Below, one piece after another: positions 1-7,875 of a DNA stretch of 22,767 bases. Below the pieces are notes generated by a model. That model worked only from the letters and a program-made list of their open reading frames with translations. It had not been told where the DNA came from and ran no database searches. Each line of letters opens with the position of its first letter. Position 1 is the stretch's first letter. Made by a program: the position numbers and the translations under genes. The stretch covers positions 1-22,767 of IMG/VR virus record IMGVR_UViG_3300049216_000603. The stretch is one strand, 5' to 3'. Origin of the DNA: a virus.

Positions 1-9
1 CGTCCTAAG

Positions 10-59
10 ATGATATGAATCCTCGATAAAATCAAGATTTGTGCGAGGATTTGTATCAT
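10..59. repeat. 16-bp imperfect inverted repeat (candidate operator or hairpin)
   Basis: The left arm at 10-25 and the right arm at 44-59 are reverse complements at 14 of 16 positions, with the two mismatches adjacent in the middle. The spacer is 18 bp and AT-rich. The arms contain ATGATA and AATCCTCG. The repeat lies in non-coding DNA ahead of the late operon, so it could be a repressor or activator site or an RNA hairpin. No T-run follows it, so it is not a typical terminator. The structure is read directly; the function is unknown. Confidence 0.5.
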
Positions 60-130
60 TCATCCTCAAGCGTCGGAACTCGACGCCTCCGGCGAAGATC
101 TTGAATAAACGCATTCAGCGTATTTTCGTC

Positions 131-159
131 TTGACCAATCCGGATCGATCTGATAGGGT
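131..159 (+). promoter_or_regulatory. Possible sigma70-type promoter upstream of terL
   Basis: A -35-like TTGACC (131-136) is followed after 17 bp by TAGGGT (154-159), which keeps the first, second and last bases of the -10 consensus. It is in the non-coding leader, upstream of the terminator at 181-209, so a transcript from here would need to read through that terminator to reach terL. The -35 box is good and the -10 box weak. This is a candidate only. Confidence 0.25.
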
Positions 160-180
160 TTCCTCACCATCGAAATTCCG

Positions 181-209
181 CCCGGCGGCTCCGGCCTCGC
201 CGGGTTTTT
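181..209 (+). terminator. Rho-independent terminator in the terL leader
   Basis: CCCGGCG (181-187) and CGCCGGG (198-204) form a perfect 7-bp GC stem around a 10-nt loop, followed at once by TTTTT (205-209). It ends about 30 bp before the terL start. It either ends a transcript from upstream or works as an attenuator that a phage antiterminator must overcome before the structural operon is expressed. Confidence 0.7.
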
Positions 210-239
210 ATTGTCCGACAGCGCTTTTCAGGAGCTGCG

Positions 240-1601
240 ATGCCGCTCGATCCCGCCGGCGACCGCTCGCTCGCGGCGCGCTGGGCGGGGCTCTCGGCGG
301 AAGAGCGGGAAGCGACGCTTTCTGCGTTGAACGATGCGGAGACGGTGGCGCTGCTCCATGACTGGCGGTTCTGGGCGCGGCCTAGCCAGCTGCCGCCGGA
401 CGGCGCCTGGCGCATCTGGCTGCTGCTCGCCGGCCGCGGCTTTGGCAAGACGCGCTGCGGCGCCGAATGGGTGCGGGAGCAGGCGGAGGCGGGCAGGGCG
501 CGGCGCATCGCGCTCCTCGCGCCCACCGCCGCCGATCTGCGCGACGTGATGATCGAGGGCGAGAGCGGCCTGCTGGCCATCGCGCCGGACGAGCGTCGCC
601 CGCGCTACGAGCCGTCGAAGCGCCGGCTCACCTGGCCCAACGGCGCCATCGCGACAGGCTATTCCGCCGACGAGCCCGAACGGCTGCGCGGGCCGCAGCA
701 TGACGCCGCCTGGTGCGACGAGCTTGCCGCCTGGCGCTATCCGGAGGCCTGGGACATGCTGATGCTGGGCCTGCGGCTGGGCGACGATCCGCGCGCCGTC
801 GTCACGACGACGCCTCGGCCGGTGCGGCTGGTGCGCGAGTTGCTGGCCCGCGCCGGCGGCGATGTCGCGGTGACGCGCGGCTCGACCTTCGACAATGCCG
901 CCAACCTCGCGCCTGCCTTCCTCGATCAGATCGTGCGGCGCTATCAGGGCACGCGGCTGGGCCGGCAGGAACTCGAAGCCGAACTGCTGGAGGATGTGCC
1001 CGGCGCGCTCTGGTCGCGTGACGTGTTCGAGCGCGCGGGCTTTCGCGTCGCCGCCGCGCCGGCCTTGCGCCGCATCATCGTCGCCATCGATCCCGCGGTG
1101 ACGAGCGGCGAGGGCGCGGACGAAACCGGCATCATTGTCGCCGGCATCGGCGCCGACGGTCATGGCTATGTCCTCGACGATCTCTCCGGCCGCTTCGCGC
1201 CCGTGGAGTGGGCGCGACGTGCGGTCGACGCCTATCGCCGGCATCAGGCCGACCGCATCGTCGCCGAGGTCAACAATGGCGGCGAGATGGTCGCCGCCAC
1301 CGTGCGCGCCGTCGACCCCAACGCCGCCTTCAAGGATGTCCGTGCCAGCCGCGGCAAAGTCACCCGCGCCGAACCCGTCGCCGCGCTTTACGAACAAGGC
1401 CGCGTCCGCCATGTCGGCGCCTTCGCCACTCTCGAAGATCAGATGTGCGCCTTCACCTCCGACTATGACCGCGCCGCCGCCGGCATGTCGCCCGACCGCC
1501 TGGACGCCCTCGTCTGGGCCATCACCGAACTGATGGTCGCCTCTTCCGCCACGGGCTGGCTCGACTTCTACACCGACCTCGCCGGGCGTCCGCAAGGTTG
1601 A
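240..1601 (+). CDS. terL: Terminase large subunit (DNA-packaging ATPase/nuclease)
   Basis: This is the packaging motor that translocates DNA into the prohead through the portal and cuts it to unit length. The 453-residue protein has an N-terminal ATPase with Walker A AGRGFGKT (residues 64-71) and Walker B ending in the acidic pair D160-E161 (AAWCDE). The C-terminal RNase H-like nuclease starts at IVAIDPAVTSGEGADE, where D284 is the likely first metal ligand, and has a late aspartate, D422, in LDALVWA. The sequence resembles TerL of the Rhodobacter GTA and HK97-like phages. AGGAG lies 5 nt before the ATG. No small terminase gene is visible upstream in the window. A dispersed palindromic repeat follows before the portal gene. 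The assignment is secure. Confidence 0.96.
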   Translation: MPLDPAGDRSLAARWAGLSAEEREATLSALNDAETVALLHDWRFWARPSQLPPDGAWRIWLLLAGRGFGKTRCGAEWVREQAEAGRARRIALLAPTAADLRDVMIEGESGLLAIAPDERRPRYEPSKRRLTWPNGAIATGYSADEPERLRGPQHDAAWCDELAAWRYPEAWDMLMLGLRLGDDPRAVVTTTPRPVRLVRELLARAGGDVAVTRGSTFDNAANLAPAFLDQIVRRYQGTRLGRQELEAELLEDVPGALWSRDVFERAGFRVAAAPALRRIIVAIDPAVTSGEGADETGIIVAGIGADGHGYVLDDLSGRFAPVEWARRAVDAYRRHQADRIVAEVNNGGEMVAATVRAVDPNAAFKDVRASRGKVTRAEPVAALYEQGRVRHVGAFATLEDQMCAFTSDYDRAAAGMSPDRLDALVWAITELMVASSATGWLDFYTDLAGRPQG

Positions 1602-1626
1602 TGCGCCGCCGCCCACCACAAATACC

Positions 1627-1713
1627 GTCATTGCGACCCCCGAGCGAAGCGAGGGGGAAGCAATCCATCCCTTCGCCGCACGGACCAATGGATTGCCTGC
1701 GGCTCACAATGAC
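1627..1713. repeat. Dispersed palindromic intergenic repeat, copy 1
   Basis: This is an ~87-bp element with complementary ends (GTCATTG at 1627 and CAATGAC ending at 1713) and inner arms GCAATCCAT (1660-1668) and ATGGATTGC (1688-1696). It belongs to a widespread alphaproteobacterial intergenic repeat type. A second copy lies at 14834-14918. It fills most of the gap between terL and the portal gene and can fold into a long hairpin. It is a chromosomal repeat, not a phage gene. Confidence 0.8.
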
Positions 1714-1747
1714 GAATGTTCAAAATGCATAACGAGACAGGTGCCCC

Positions 1748-3103
1748 TTGTCCGACACCACTCCCAACCGCCCCGGCGTTCTCTCCCGCGTCGCGCAGGC
1801 CGCGCGCTACGTCGTCTCCGGCGTCACGCCCGAGACCTGGTTCGGCCCCATGCAACCTTTGCAGCCGATGGCCCCTGCCGAGGTCAAAGGGCGCGCCTGG
1901 GATTATCCCGTCGGCTGGAACCTCAATTATGTGCCGCGCGCGTCGGAGCGTATCGGCTTCGATCGCCTGCGCGCGCTGGCCGACGGTTATGATCTTCTCC
2001 GCCTGGTCATCGAGACGCGGAAGGACCAGATGACCGCGCTCACCTGGAGCATCCTGCCGCGCCAGGTCAAGGCGGGCGAGCGCGCAAGCCGCGCCGGTCT
2101 CGATTCCGCCATCGCCGAGATCTCCGAATTTTTACAGACGCCGGACCGCCGGCATGATTGGGCGCAATGGCTGCGCGGGTTGCTCGAGGATCATTTCGTC
2201 GTCGACGCGCCGGCGATCTATCGGCGCCGTACGCGCGGTGGCCAGCCCTATGCCTTCGAGCTCCTGGATGGTGCGCGCATCAAGGTGCTGCTCGCCGATG
2301 ACGGCCGCACGCCCGAGCCGCCCGATCCCGCCTATCAGCAGGTGCTGAAAGGCATCCCCGCCGCCGACTACAGCACCGACGAGCTGCTCTATTACCCGAA
2401 GAATTTCCGCACCAACCACGCCTACGGCTATTCGCCGGTGGAGCAGATCGTCTCGCGCGTCGAGACCGCTATCGCGCGCGGCCGCAGCCAGCTTGCCTGG
2501 TTCACCGAAGGCAACATGCCCGATGGTCTCATCACCGGACCTGAGGACTGGACCATGGACCAGATCCGCGCCATGCAGACCCATTGGGACAGTCTCTTCT
2601 CCGGCAATGTCGAACAGCGCCGCCGCGCCTGGTGGGTGCCGAGCGGTGCCAAATTCCAGCCGGTCAAGGACTCGCCGCTCATGGACGAGTTCGACGAGTG
2701 GCTGGCGCGCATCGTCTGCTACGCCTTCTCGGTCAGTCCGCAGCCTTTCGTCAAGATGATGAACCGCGCGACCGCGGAATCCGCCGCGCAGACGGCAAGC
2801 GCCGAAGGCCTGTCGCCCACCATGATCTGGGTGAAGCGTTTGATGGATCGTTTGATCGCCGAGGATTTCGGTTGCCCGTCGCTCGAATTCTCCTGGGACG
2901 AGGATCGCGAGCTCGATCCGTCGAAGGCCGCCGAGATCAACCAGATCTATGTGCGCAGCGGCGTCAAGACGATCGACGAGGTGCGCGACGATCTCGGCCT
3001 CGACGCGCTCGGCGGCGCCGCTGCGACCGCGATGGTGGCCACCGCAACCGGCTATGTGCCGATCAACGGCGCGCCCGCGCCGCCCGCCGCTCCATCCCCC
3101 TGA
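1748..3103 (+). CDS. Phage portal protein
   Basis: The portal is a dodecameric ring at one capsid vertex. It carries DNA in and out, docks the terminase, and later the connector proteins. The 451-residue product has typical portal features: an N-terminal segment about stripping down to the measured residues of a bound end, a DYSTDELLYYPKNFRTNHAYG block, the YGYSPVEQIVSRVETAI helix, and a conserved late region around SPQPFVKMMNRATAES. It ends in an Ala/Pro-rich tail. The only good start is TTG at 1748, preceded by GAGACAGG; no in-frame ATG or GTG gives a better fit. It follows TerL and precedes the protease, the standard head order. The family call is secure; the exact portal subfamily is not decided. 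Confidence 0.93.
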   Translation: MSDTTPNRPGVLSRVAQAARYVVSGVTPETWFGPMQPLQPMAPAEVKGRAWDYPVGWNLNYVPRASERIGFDRLRALADGYDLLRLVIETRKDQMTALTWSILPRQVKAGERASRAGLDSAIAEISEFLQTPDRRHDWAQWLRGLLEDHFVVDAPAIYRRRTRGGQPYAFELLDGARIKVLLADDGRTPEPPDPAYQQVLKGIPAADYSTDELLYYPKNFRTNHAYGYSPVEQIVSRVETAIARGRSQLAWFTEGNMPDGLITGPEDWTMDQIRAMQTHWDSLFSGNVEQRRRAWWVPSGAKFQPVKDSPLMDEFDEWLARIVCYAFSVSPQPFVKMMNRATAESAAQTASAEGLSPTMIWVKRLMDRLIAEDFGCPSLEFSWDEDRELDPSKAAEINQIYVRSGVKTIDEVRDDLGLDALGGAAATAMVATATGYVPINGAPAPPAAPSP

Positions 3104-3157
3104 TCACACCGCCGCTCGACACTGAACCGCCGCGATCCCCCTCGCCGGAGGGCGGAC

Positions 3158-4069
3158 GTGCCTGCCATGGGAGAACCGATGATGCTCAACCTCTTCGCCC
3201 GGATCACCAAACTCGACGAGGAACGGCACCTCGTCTTCGGCTACGCCTCGACCGAAGCGCTCGACAGCCAGGGCGAGATCGTGCGCCGCGAAGCGCTCGA
3301 GGCGGCGCTGCCCGACTACATGCGCTTCGCCAACATCCGCGAGATGCATCAGCCGTCCGCGGTGGGCGTCGCGCATGAAGCGGAGGTCGACGAGAAGGGC
3401 CTCTTCCTCGCCGCCAAGGTCGTCGACAATGTCGCCTGGCAGAAGGTCAAGGAAGGCGTCTACAAGGGCTTCTCGATCGGCGGCAAGGTCACCGCGCGCG
3501 ACCCGCGCGACCGCAACATCATCACCGGCGTCGACCTGACCGAGATCAGCCTCGTCGACCGCCCCGCCAATCCCGAAGCGACCATCCAGATCTTCAAGCG
3601 CGACGACGGCGCGCCGATGCTCGCCAAGGTCGGCGCGCGCAACAGCCAGGCCGATCTCGCCCGCATCCAGGCGATCCACGACCAGTCCGTCGATCTGGGC
3701 GCCTGTTGTCCCAACGACGGCGACGTCGATGTCGATGACGCCGACAGCGACGACATGACCGGCAAGCGCGCTCTCGCCAAGCTCCGCATCGAACGCGACC
3801 ACGCGGCGTCGCTCCTCGCGCAGCTCGGCGCGCAGATGTCGCCGCTGATGGCCGAACTCACCCAGTTGAAAAAGCGGCTCGCCATCGTCGAAGCCCAGCC
3901 CTTGCCGGCCAAGGGCGTGCTCGGCCCGCTGTCGCTCAGCAAGGAAGACGACCGCGCGAACCGCGCCCCCGATCCGTTGGCCGCACGTCTCGCGTCGCTG
4001 CCGCCCGGCCGCGCCCGCGCCGATGAAATCTTGCGCCACGCCTATTTCCCTGTCGACCCGGCTTACTGA
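3158..4069 (+). CDS. XkdF-like prohead protease with scaffold-like C-terminal extension
   Basis: This protein probably cleaves scaffold and capsid sequences during prohead maturation. Residues about 10-150 resemble the XkdF-type phage serine protease family: a DSQGEIVRREAL segment, H64 in REMHQPSAVG as candidate catalytic histidine, S106 in YKGFSIGGKV as candidate nucleophile, and EISLVDRPANPEA closing the domain. After that come an acidic stretch (DGDVDVDDADSDD) and an amphipathic helix-rich segment of about 50 residues (residues ~205-260) that could be a coiled coil and act as scaffold, since no separate scaffold gene exists. GTG at 3158 has GGAGG 6 nt upstream; ATG at 3179, preceded by GGGAGA, is an alternative start. 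Its place between portal and capsid supports the role. Confidence 0.87.
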   Translation: MPAMGEPMMLNLFARITKLDEERHLVFGYASTEALDSQGEIVRREALEAALPDYMRFANIREMHQPSAVGVAHEAEVDEKGLFLAAKVVDNVAWQKVKEGVYKGFSIGGKVTARDPRDRNIITGVDLTEISLVDRPANPEATIQIFKRDDGAPMLAKVGARNSQADLARIQAIHDQSVDLGACCPNDGDVDVDDADSDDMTGKRALAKLRIERDHAASLLAQLGAQMSPLMAELTQLKKRLAIVEAQPLPAKGVLGPLSLSKEDDRANRAPDPLAARLASLPPGRARADEILRHAYFPVDPAY

Positions 4070-4148
4070 CCTCGCCCCTTTCGCCGGCCCCGCCGGCGCG
4101 CCCCCACCGCCGCTTGGGCAACGGCTTATCCTCTATGGAGCCTTCCCG

Positions 4149-5759
4149 ATGTCGCGAGTTCTTCTTCCGCGTGAGGCGGTCATCGACCGCATGCTGCAGA
4201 TGGTCAACGGCGCCCAGAGCCCCGACCGTCACCGTCCGGGCTTCCTGTCGCGCGAACGTGCCGGTCATGCCCTCGACATGTTCAAGGCGGCCTACGGCAA
4301 CCCGATCCAACCCGAGCAGGGCAGCCTCGCCAAGACGGTCAGCTTGTCGACGGGCCTCACCTATTACGATCTGCGCGCGCCGGCGCTCAATCTCTTCCCC
4401 ACCGTGACGCCGCTGCGCAACTCGATCCCGCGCATGCAGCGCCGCTTCCCCGGCGACGCCGCGCATTGGAAGGCGGTGACCGCGACCATCGGCTCGGGCC
4501 TTTCGCACATCGGCTGGGTGCCGGAAGGCAAGCGCTCGGCCTCGATGTCCTATCAGACCGTCAGCAAGACCCTGGCCTACGCGACCCTCGGCGAGGAAGA
4601 TTCGCTGACCGAGGAGGCGCGTTTTGCCGCCGACGGTTTCGAGGACGAGGATTCGCTCGTCCAGCTTCGCCTGCTCCTCAAAATGTTCGTCAAGGAAGAA
4701 GTCGCGATCCTCGGCGGCAACGCCGATCTCCAACTCGGCACGCCGTCGGCGCCCGCTCTCTCCGCCGCCGGCACCGGCGCTACTTTGCCGGCCGCGACCT
4801 ACTCCGTCATCGTCGTTGCCTTGACCTTCGAAGGCTGGCTCAATTCGAGCGTCACCGCCGGCGTCGCCACGACGATGACCATCACCGGCAATGACGGCCA
4901 GTCCTACACGCTCTCCGGCGGCTCGTCGAACAAGTCGACCAACACGACGCAAGCCGTCACCCTGGGCCAGACCCTGACCGCCACCGCGACGCCGGTGACG
5001 GGCGCCGTTGCCTACGCCTGGTATGTCGGCACGGCGGGTTCCGAAACTTTGCAGGCCATCACCACCATCAATACCGCGACCTTCAGCGCACCGCTGACCG
5101 GCAGCCAGCAGGCCGTGTCGGCGATCACCGCCGACAATTCCACGAACGCCGGCCTCGCCTATGACGGCCTGCTGACGACCGCCTTCGCGTCGGGCAGCAA
5201 CGCCTATGTGAAGCAACTCGCGACCGTTGCCGGCACCGGCTCCTTCCTCACCTCGTCGGGCGCCGGCGGCATCGTCGAGATCGACACGATGCTGAAATCC
5301 ATGTGGGACAATTACCGCATCAGCCCGACGGTCATCTATGTCAACAGCCAGGAGCTGCATAACATCACGACCAAGGTGCTGACCAACAGTTCGGGTCCGC
5401 TGCTGCGCTACAATGTCGAGGCCGATCAGGAAGGCATGGTCGGTTACAAGGTGACCGCCGCCGGCGTTGTCAGCTTCTACTTCAATCCCTACACCGCCGA
5501 TGGCGGCGTGCGCATCCCGATCAAGATCCACCCGAACCTGCCGCCCGGCACCCTCATCGGCTGGTCCGAAAAGCTGCCGCCCTGGTACATATCGAACGAG
5601 GTGCCGGAGGTCGCCGTCATGCAGACCCGCCAGGACTATTACACCGAGGTCTGGCCGAAGACGACGCGCGCCCAATACTACGGCATCTACGCGCAAGAGG
5701 CCCTCGCCATCTACGCGCCCTTCGCGATGGGCGTCATCACCAACATCGGCAACGGGTGA
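4149..5759 (+). CDS. Major capsid protein (HK97-fold) with inserted Ig-like domain
   Basis: This is the shell-forming subunit, 536 residues from the ATG at 4149 (GGAG 8 nt upstream). The reading frame is open further upstream, but that part is Pro-rich and lacks capsid-like sequence. Residues ~1-195 and ~320-536 look like an HK97-type coat protein: LSTGLTYYDLRAPALNLFPTVTPLRNSIPR near the N-terminus, a block with YVNSQELHNI and the C-terminal segment with VAVMQTRQDYYTEVWPKTTRAQYYGIYA. Residues ~197-320 form an inserted Thr/Ala/Ser-rich beta domain with LPAATYSVIVVALTFEG and AYAWYVGTAGSETLQ, like Ig-like or fibronectin-type surface decorations. A similar module occurs in the tip protein. The long N-terminal arm may be removed by the protease. 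Confidence 0.93.
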   Translation: MSRVLLPREAVIDRMLQMVNGAQSPDRHRPGFLSRERAGHALDMFKAAYGNPIQPEQGSLAKTVSLSTGLTYYDLRAPALNLFPTVTPLRNSIPRMQRRFPGDAAHWKAVTATIGSGLSHIGWVPEGKRSASMSYQTVSKTLAYATLGEEDSLTEEARFAADGFEDEDSLVQLRLLLKMFVKEEVAILGGNADLQLGTPSAPALSAAGTGATLPAATYSVIVVALTFEGWLNSSVTAGVATTMTITGNDGQSYTLSGGSSNKSTNTTQAVTLGQTLTATATPVTGAVAYAWYVGTAGSETLQAITTINTATFSAPLTGSQQAVSAITADNSTNAGLAYDGLLTTAFASGSNAYVKQLATVAGTGSFLTSSGAGGIVEIDTMLKSMWDNYRISPTVIYVNSQELHNITTKVLTNSSGPLLRYNVEADQEGMVGYKVTAAGVVSFYFNPYTADGGVRIPIKIHPNLPPGTLIGWSEKLPPWYISNEVPEVAVMQTRQDYYTEVWPKTTRAQYYGIYAQEALAIYAPFAMGVITNIGNG

Positions 5760-5860
5760 CAAGCGCGGATATCTGTTCACACGGACCTATTCGGCGCAAC
5801 ACGGCCGAAGACCCTCCTGACCCAGCTCCGGCTAAGCTCGGCTCCGCCTCGCTAAGCCTG

Positions 5861-5901
5861 CTCACCCTCTCCTCCCAATTGGGAGGAGAGGGCAGGGTGA
5901 G
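5861..5901. repeat. Dispersed palindrome between capsid and connector genes
   Basis: A perfect 28-bp palindrome at 5865-5892 (two 14-base arms centred on CCCAATTGGG) is flanked by a nested outer pair, CTCACCCT at 5861-5868 and AGGGTGAG at 5894-5901. This is a common dispersed intergenic repeat type in alphaproteobacterial genomes. It lies in the 174-bp gap between the capsid gene and the connector gene, where no gene is seen. It could form a hairpin that affects transcript stability, but no T-run follows. Confidence 0.75.
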
Positions 5902-5933
5902 GAGGGCTTCGCCGACAACGAAAAGCGAATCCC

Positions 5934-6740
5934 ATGTCCCTCGGCGACCTCACCAGCCTTGCCAACGTCAAGGCCTGGCTCTCTCCCCCTTTGACCTCGA
6001 GCACCGACGACGCGCTCCTCACGCGGCTCATCTCCGCGGCCAGCCGTTTCATCATGGGCTATCTCGATCGCCCGACGCTCTTGTCGCAGCCTTATGCCGA
6101 AACCCGTGACGGCCTTGGTGGCCGCATGCTCCTGCTGCGGCAATGGCCGGTCACATCGGTCACCTCGCTCACCGTCGACGGCAATCTCATCCCGCCGGTG
6201 AGCCTGACCGGCTCCGCCGCCGGCTGGCTGCTCGACGGTTGGGATGGCTGGACCGCGGGCCAGCCGCAGGCGCTCTCGCTCCTCGGTTACGCCTTTCCGC
6301 GCGGCCTGCAGAATGTCGCGATCGGCTACACCGCCGGCTATGCCGTGACGGGCGAGGAGCAAGCGGTGCCCGCCGCCGCGCCTTATACCTTGACGACGAT
6401 GCGAAGCTGGGCCGCCGATCTCGGCGTCGCCTATGTCGGCGGCGCGGCGCTGGTGCCGGTCGACGGATCGCCCCTGCCGGGGCAGTACAACGTCGCCGCC
6501 GGCCTCTACACCTTCAACGCCCTCGACACCGGCAAAGCGGTCGCCATCAGCTATTCGTACCTGCCGCTCGAAGTAGAACAGGCCTGCATCGAACTCGTCA
6601 GCCTGCGCTATCAGGAACGGCAGCGCATCGGCCAGGTCTCGAAATCCTTGGCCGGCGAAGTCGTCGCTTTCACGCAGAAGGACATGCAGGACGACGTCGT
6701 CGCGGGCCTGGCGCCCTATCGTCGCGTGTTTGCGCCATGA
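5934..6740 (+). CDS. Head-tail connector protein (gp6-like) with inserted beta module
   Basis: This adaptor probably binds the portal ring and extends the DNA channel toward the tail. The N-terminus (LTSLANVKAWLSPPLTSSTDDALLTRLISAASRFIMGYLDRP) is the short helical opening of gp6-like connectors, and the end (EVEQACIELVSLRYQERQRIGQVSKSLAGEVVAF) is the usual closing helix pair. At 268 residues it is long for the family because residues ~143-211 hold an extra module ending in GLYTFNALDTGKAVAISYSY. The same module type recurs in the tail tube and tip proteins. The ATG at 5934 is preceded by a purine-rich stretch. Its stop overlaps the next start as ATGA, which suggests coupled translation. Confidence 0.87.
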   Translation: MSLGDLTSLANVKAWLSPPLTSSTDDALLTRLISAASRFIMGYLDRPTLLSQPYAETRDGLGGRMLLLRQWPVTSVTSLTVDGNLIPPVSLTGSAAGWLLDGWDGWTAGQPQALSLLGYAFPRGLQNVAIGYTAGYAVTGEEQAVPAAAPYTLTTMRSWAADLGVAYVGGAALVPVDGSPLPGQYNVAAGLYTFNALDTGKAVAISYSYLPLEVEQACIELVSLRYQERQRIGQVSKSLAGEVVAFTQKDMQDDVVAGLAPYRRVFAP

Positions 6741-7222
6741 TCGAGGTCGGCCTTACCGGCGACGACGCGCTGGTCCAACGCCTTCGCTCGCTGCCGGCGC
6801 GCATCCATGATCGCCTGCTGGCGACGATGCAGCGCCTCGGCATCGATCTCCGGGAACGTGTCGTCGCGAACCTGTCGGGCGCCGTCCTTCATCGGCGCAG
6901 CGGCCGTCTCGCCGCCGCGCAACGCGTCGAGATCACCGATGAGGATACCTGGATCGTTTTCAAGGTCGGCTTCGATCCCGCCACGGTGCCCTATGGCGCG
7001 ATCCATGAATATGGCGGCACGACGCGCGCCCATCTCATCGAAGCCAAGAACAGGAAGGCGCTGGCGTTCAATCTCGGCGGCCGCCTGATCTTTGCAAAGC
7101 GCGTCCAGCATCCCGGCTCGAAGATCCCGGAGCGGTCCTTCCTGCGCTCGGCGCTCGCCGATTTCGCTCCGCAGGCGCTCGCCGCGCTCACTGCCATCGC
7201 CGACGACGAGGCCGCAAAATGA
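6737..7222 (+). CDS. Head-tail joining protein, HK97 gp10-like
   Basis: This 161-residue protein probably acts at the head-tail joint (stopper or joining protein). The pattern is that of the HK97 gp10 family: an opening LTGDDALVQRLRSLPARIHDRLLATMQRLGIDLRERVVANLSGAV, then RRSGRLAAAQRVEI, then PYGAIHEYGGTTRAHLIEA and an ERSFLRSALADFAPQALAAL ending. The HEYGG motif is characteristic. The ATG overlaps the stop of the connector gene (ATGA at 6737-6740), and the gene's own stop overlaps the next ATG the same way. These two overlaps make it part of a tightly coupled run of three genes. Confidence 0.87.
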   Translation: MIEVGLTGDDALVQRLRSLPARIHDRLLATMQRLGIDLRERVVANLSGAVLHRRSGRLAAAQRVEITDEDTWIVFKVGFDPATVPYGAIHEYGGTTRAHLIEAKNRKALAFNLGGRLIFAKRVQHPGSKIPERSFLRSALADFAPQALAALTAIADDEAAK

Positions 7223-7653
7223 ACCGCGAAGCGATCTATGGCGCGCTCTACGCGCTCGTCGCCGGCGCCGCATCCTTCGTGACGACGAGCCGCCGCCTGC
7301 GCCATTGGACCGACGTACCCGCCGCCGAGCAGCCCGCTCTTTTCCAGGTGCAGAAGGGCGAGGTTGCCAAGACCCGTCGCGGCCAGCCGACGGAGTGGAC
7401 GCTCTCTGTCGATCTTTATGTTTACGGCCAGGCGCCCGACGAGGCGACCTCTTCGGCAAGCGTGCTCAACCCGCTGATCGACGCCGTCGCCGCCGCCCTT
7501 GCACCTTCAGGCAGCGATCTCGCCGTCAACGCCCAAACCTTGGGCGGCCTCGTCTCCCATTGCTGGATCGCCGGCAAGATCGAAACCGACGAAGGCGCGC
7601 TCGGCGGCCAGGCCGTCGCGATCGTGCCGATCGAGATGATCGTCGCGGCCTGA
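7219..7653 (+). CDS. Tail terminator / minor tail protein (DUF3168-like)
   Basis: The 144-residue product fits the tail-completion or terminator proteins (DUF3168 or lambda gpU-like) that cap the tail tube and join it to the head. It begins MNREAIYGALYALVAG and has a central LSVDLYVYGQAPDEATS strand-helix followed by a helix with NPLIDAVAAALAP. The closing strand VAIVPIEMIVA also fits the family. Its ATG overlaps the previous stop (ATGA at 7219-7222). In related clusters the tail tube gene follows directly, but here 2 kb of accessory DNA lies in between. The position is strong evidence, the sequence match moderate. Confidence 0.75.
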   Translation: MNREAIYGALYALVAGAASFVTTSRRLRHWTDVPAAEQPALFQVQKGEVAKTRRGQPTEWTLSVDLYVYGQAPDEATSSASVLNPLIDAVAAALAPSGSDLAVNAQTLGGLVSHCWIAGKIETDEGALGGQAVAIVPIEMIVAA

Positions 7654-7696
7654 CGGCTTCGCCCGCCGTCTGACCTCACTCTCTTTCAGTTACTTC

Positions 7697-7725
7697 CGTC
7701 ACCCCCGCGAAAGCGGGGGTCCATG
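7697..7725. repeat. Dispersed palindromic repeat with GAAA loop
   Basis: ACCCCCGC (7701-7708) and GCGGGGGT (7713-7720) form a perfect 8-bp stem closed by the stable tetraloop GAAA, within a longer recognisable unit (CCGTCACCCC...GGGTCCATG). This is a very common dispersed intergenic repeat in proteobacteria. It sits at the left edge of the accessory island and could also hinder transcription past the tail terminator gene, although no T-run follows. The remaining bases up to 7875 hold no gene I can support. Confidence 0.75.
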
Positions 7726-7875
7726 CCGGACGCGGTGACCTTCCAACGAAGGTGCGCTCCACCATCGGTGCGCTTGCGCTGCGCAACGACGTGACGTCGG
7801 CCGGTGTCGAGGAAGGCCGCATGGAACTCGACGACGCCCGACGCAGAGCTCTCGCCGGTCATCTGTGAGACGATC

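Noticed and set aside
228-1688. Long minus-strand frame (486 codons) opposite terL, and similar frames opposite the capsid, chaperone, tape measure and tip genes
   Set aside because: They are mirror frames of G/C-rich coding sequence. Their products are Arg/Gly/Ala/Asp-rich with no domain, and the plus-strand genes are unambiguous.
4023-4148. Upstream extension of the capsid reading frame
   Set aside because: The added residues are Pro/Ala-rich and the extension overlaps the protease gene; ATG 4149 with GGAG upstream and a typical capsid N-terminus is the better start.
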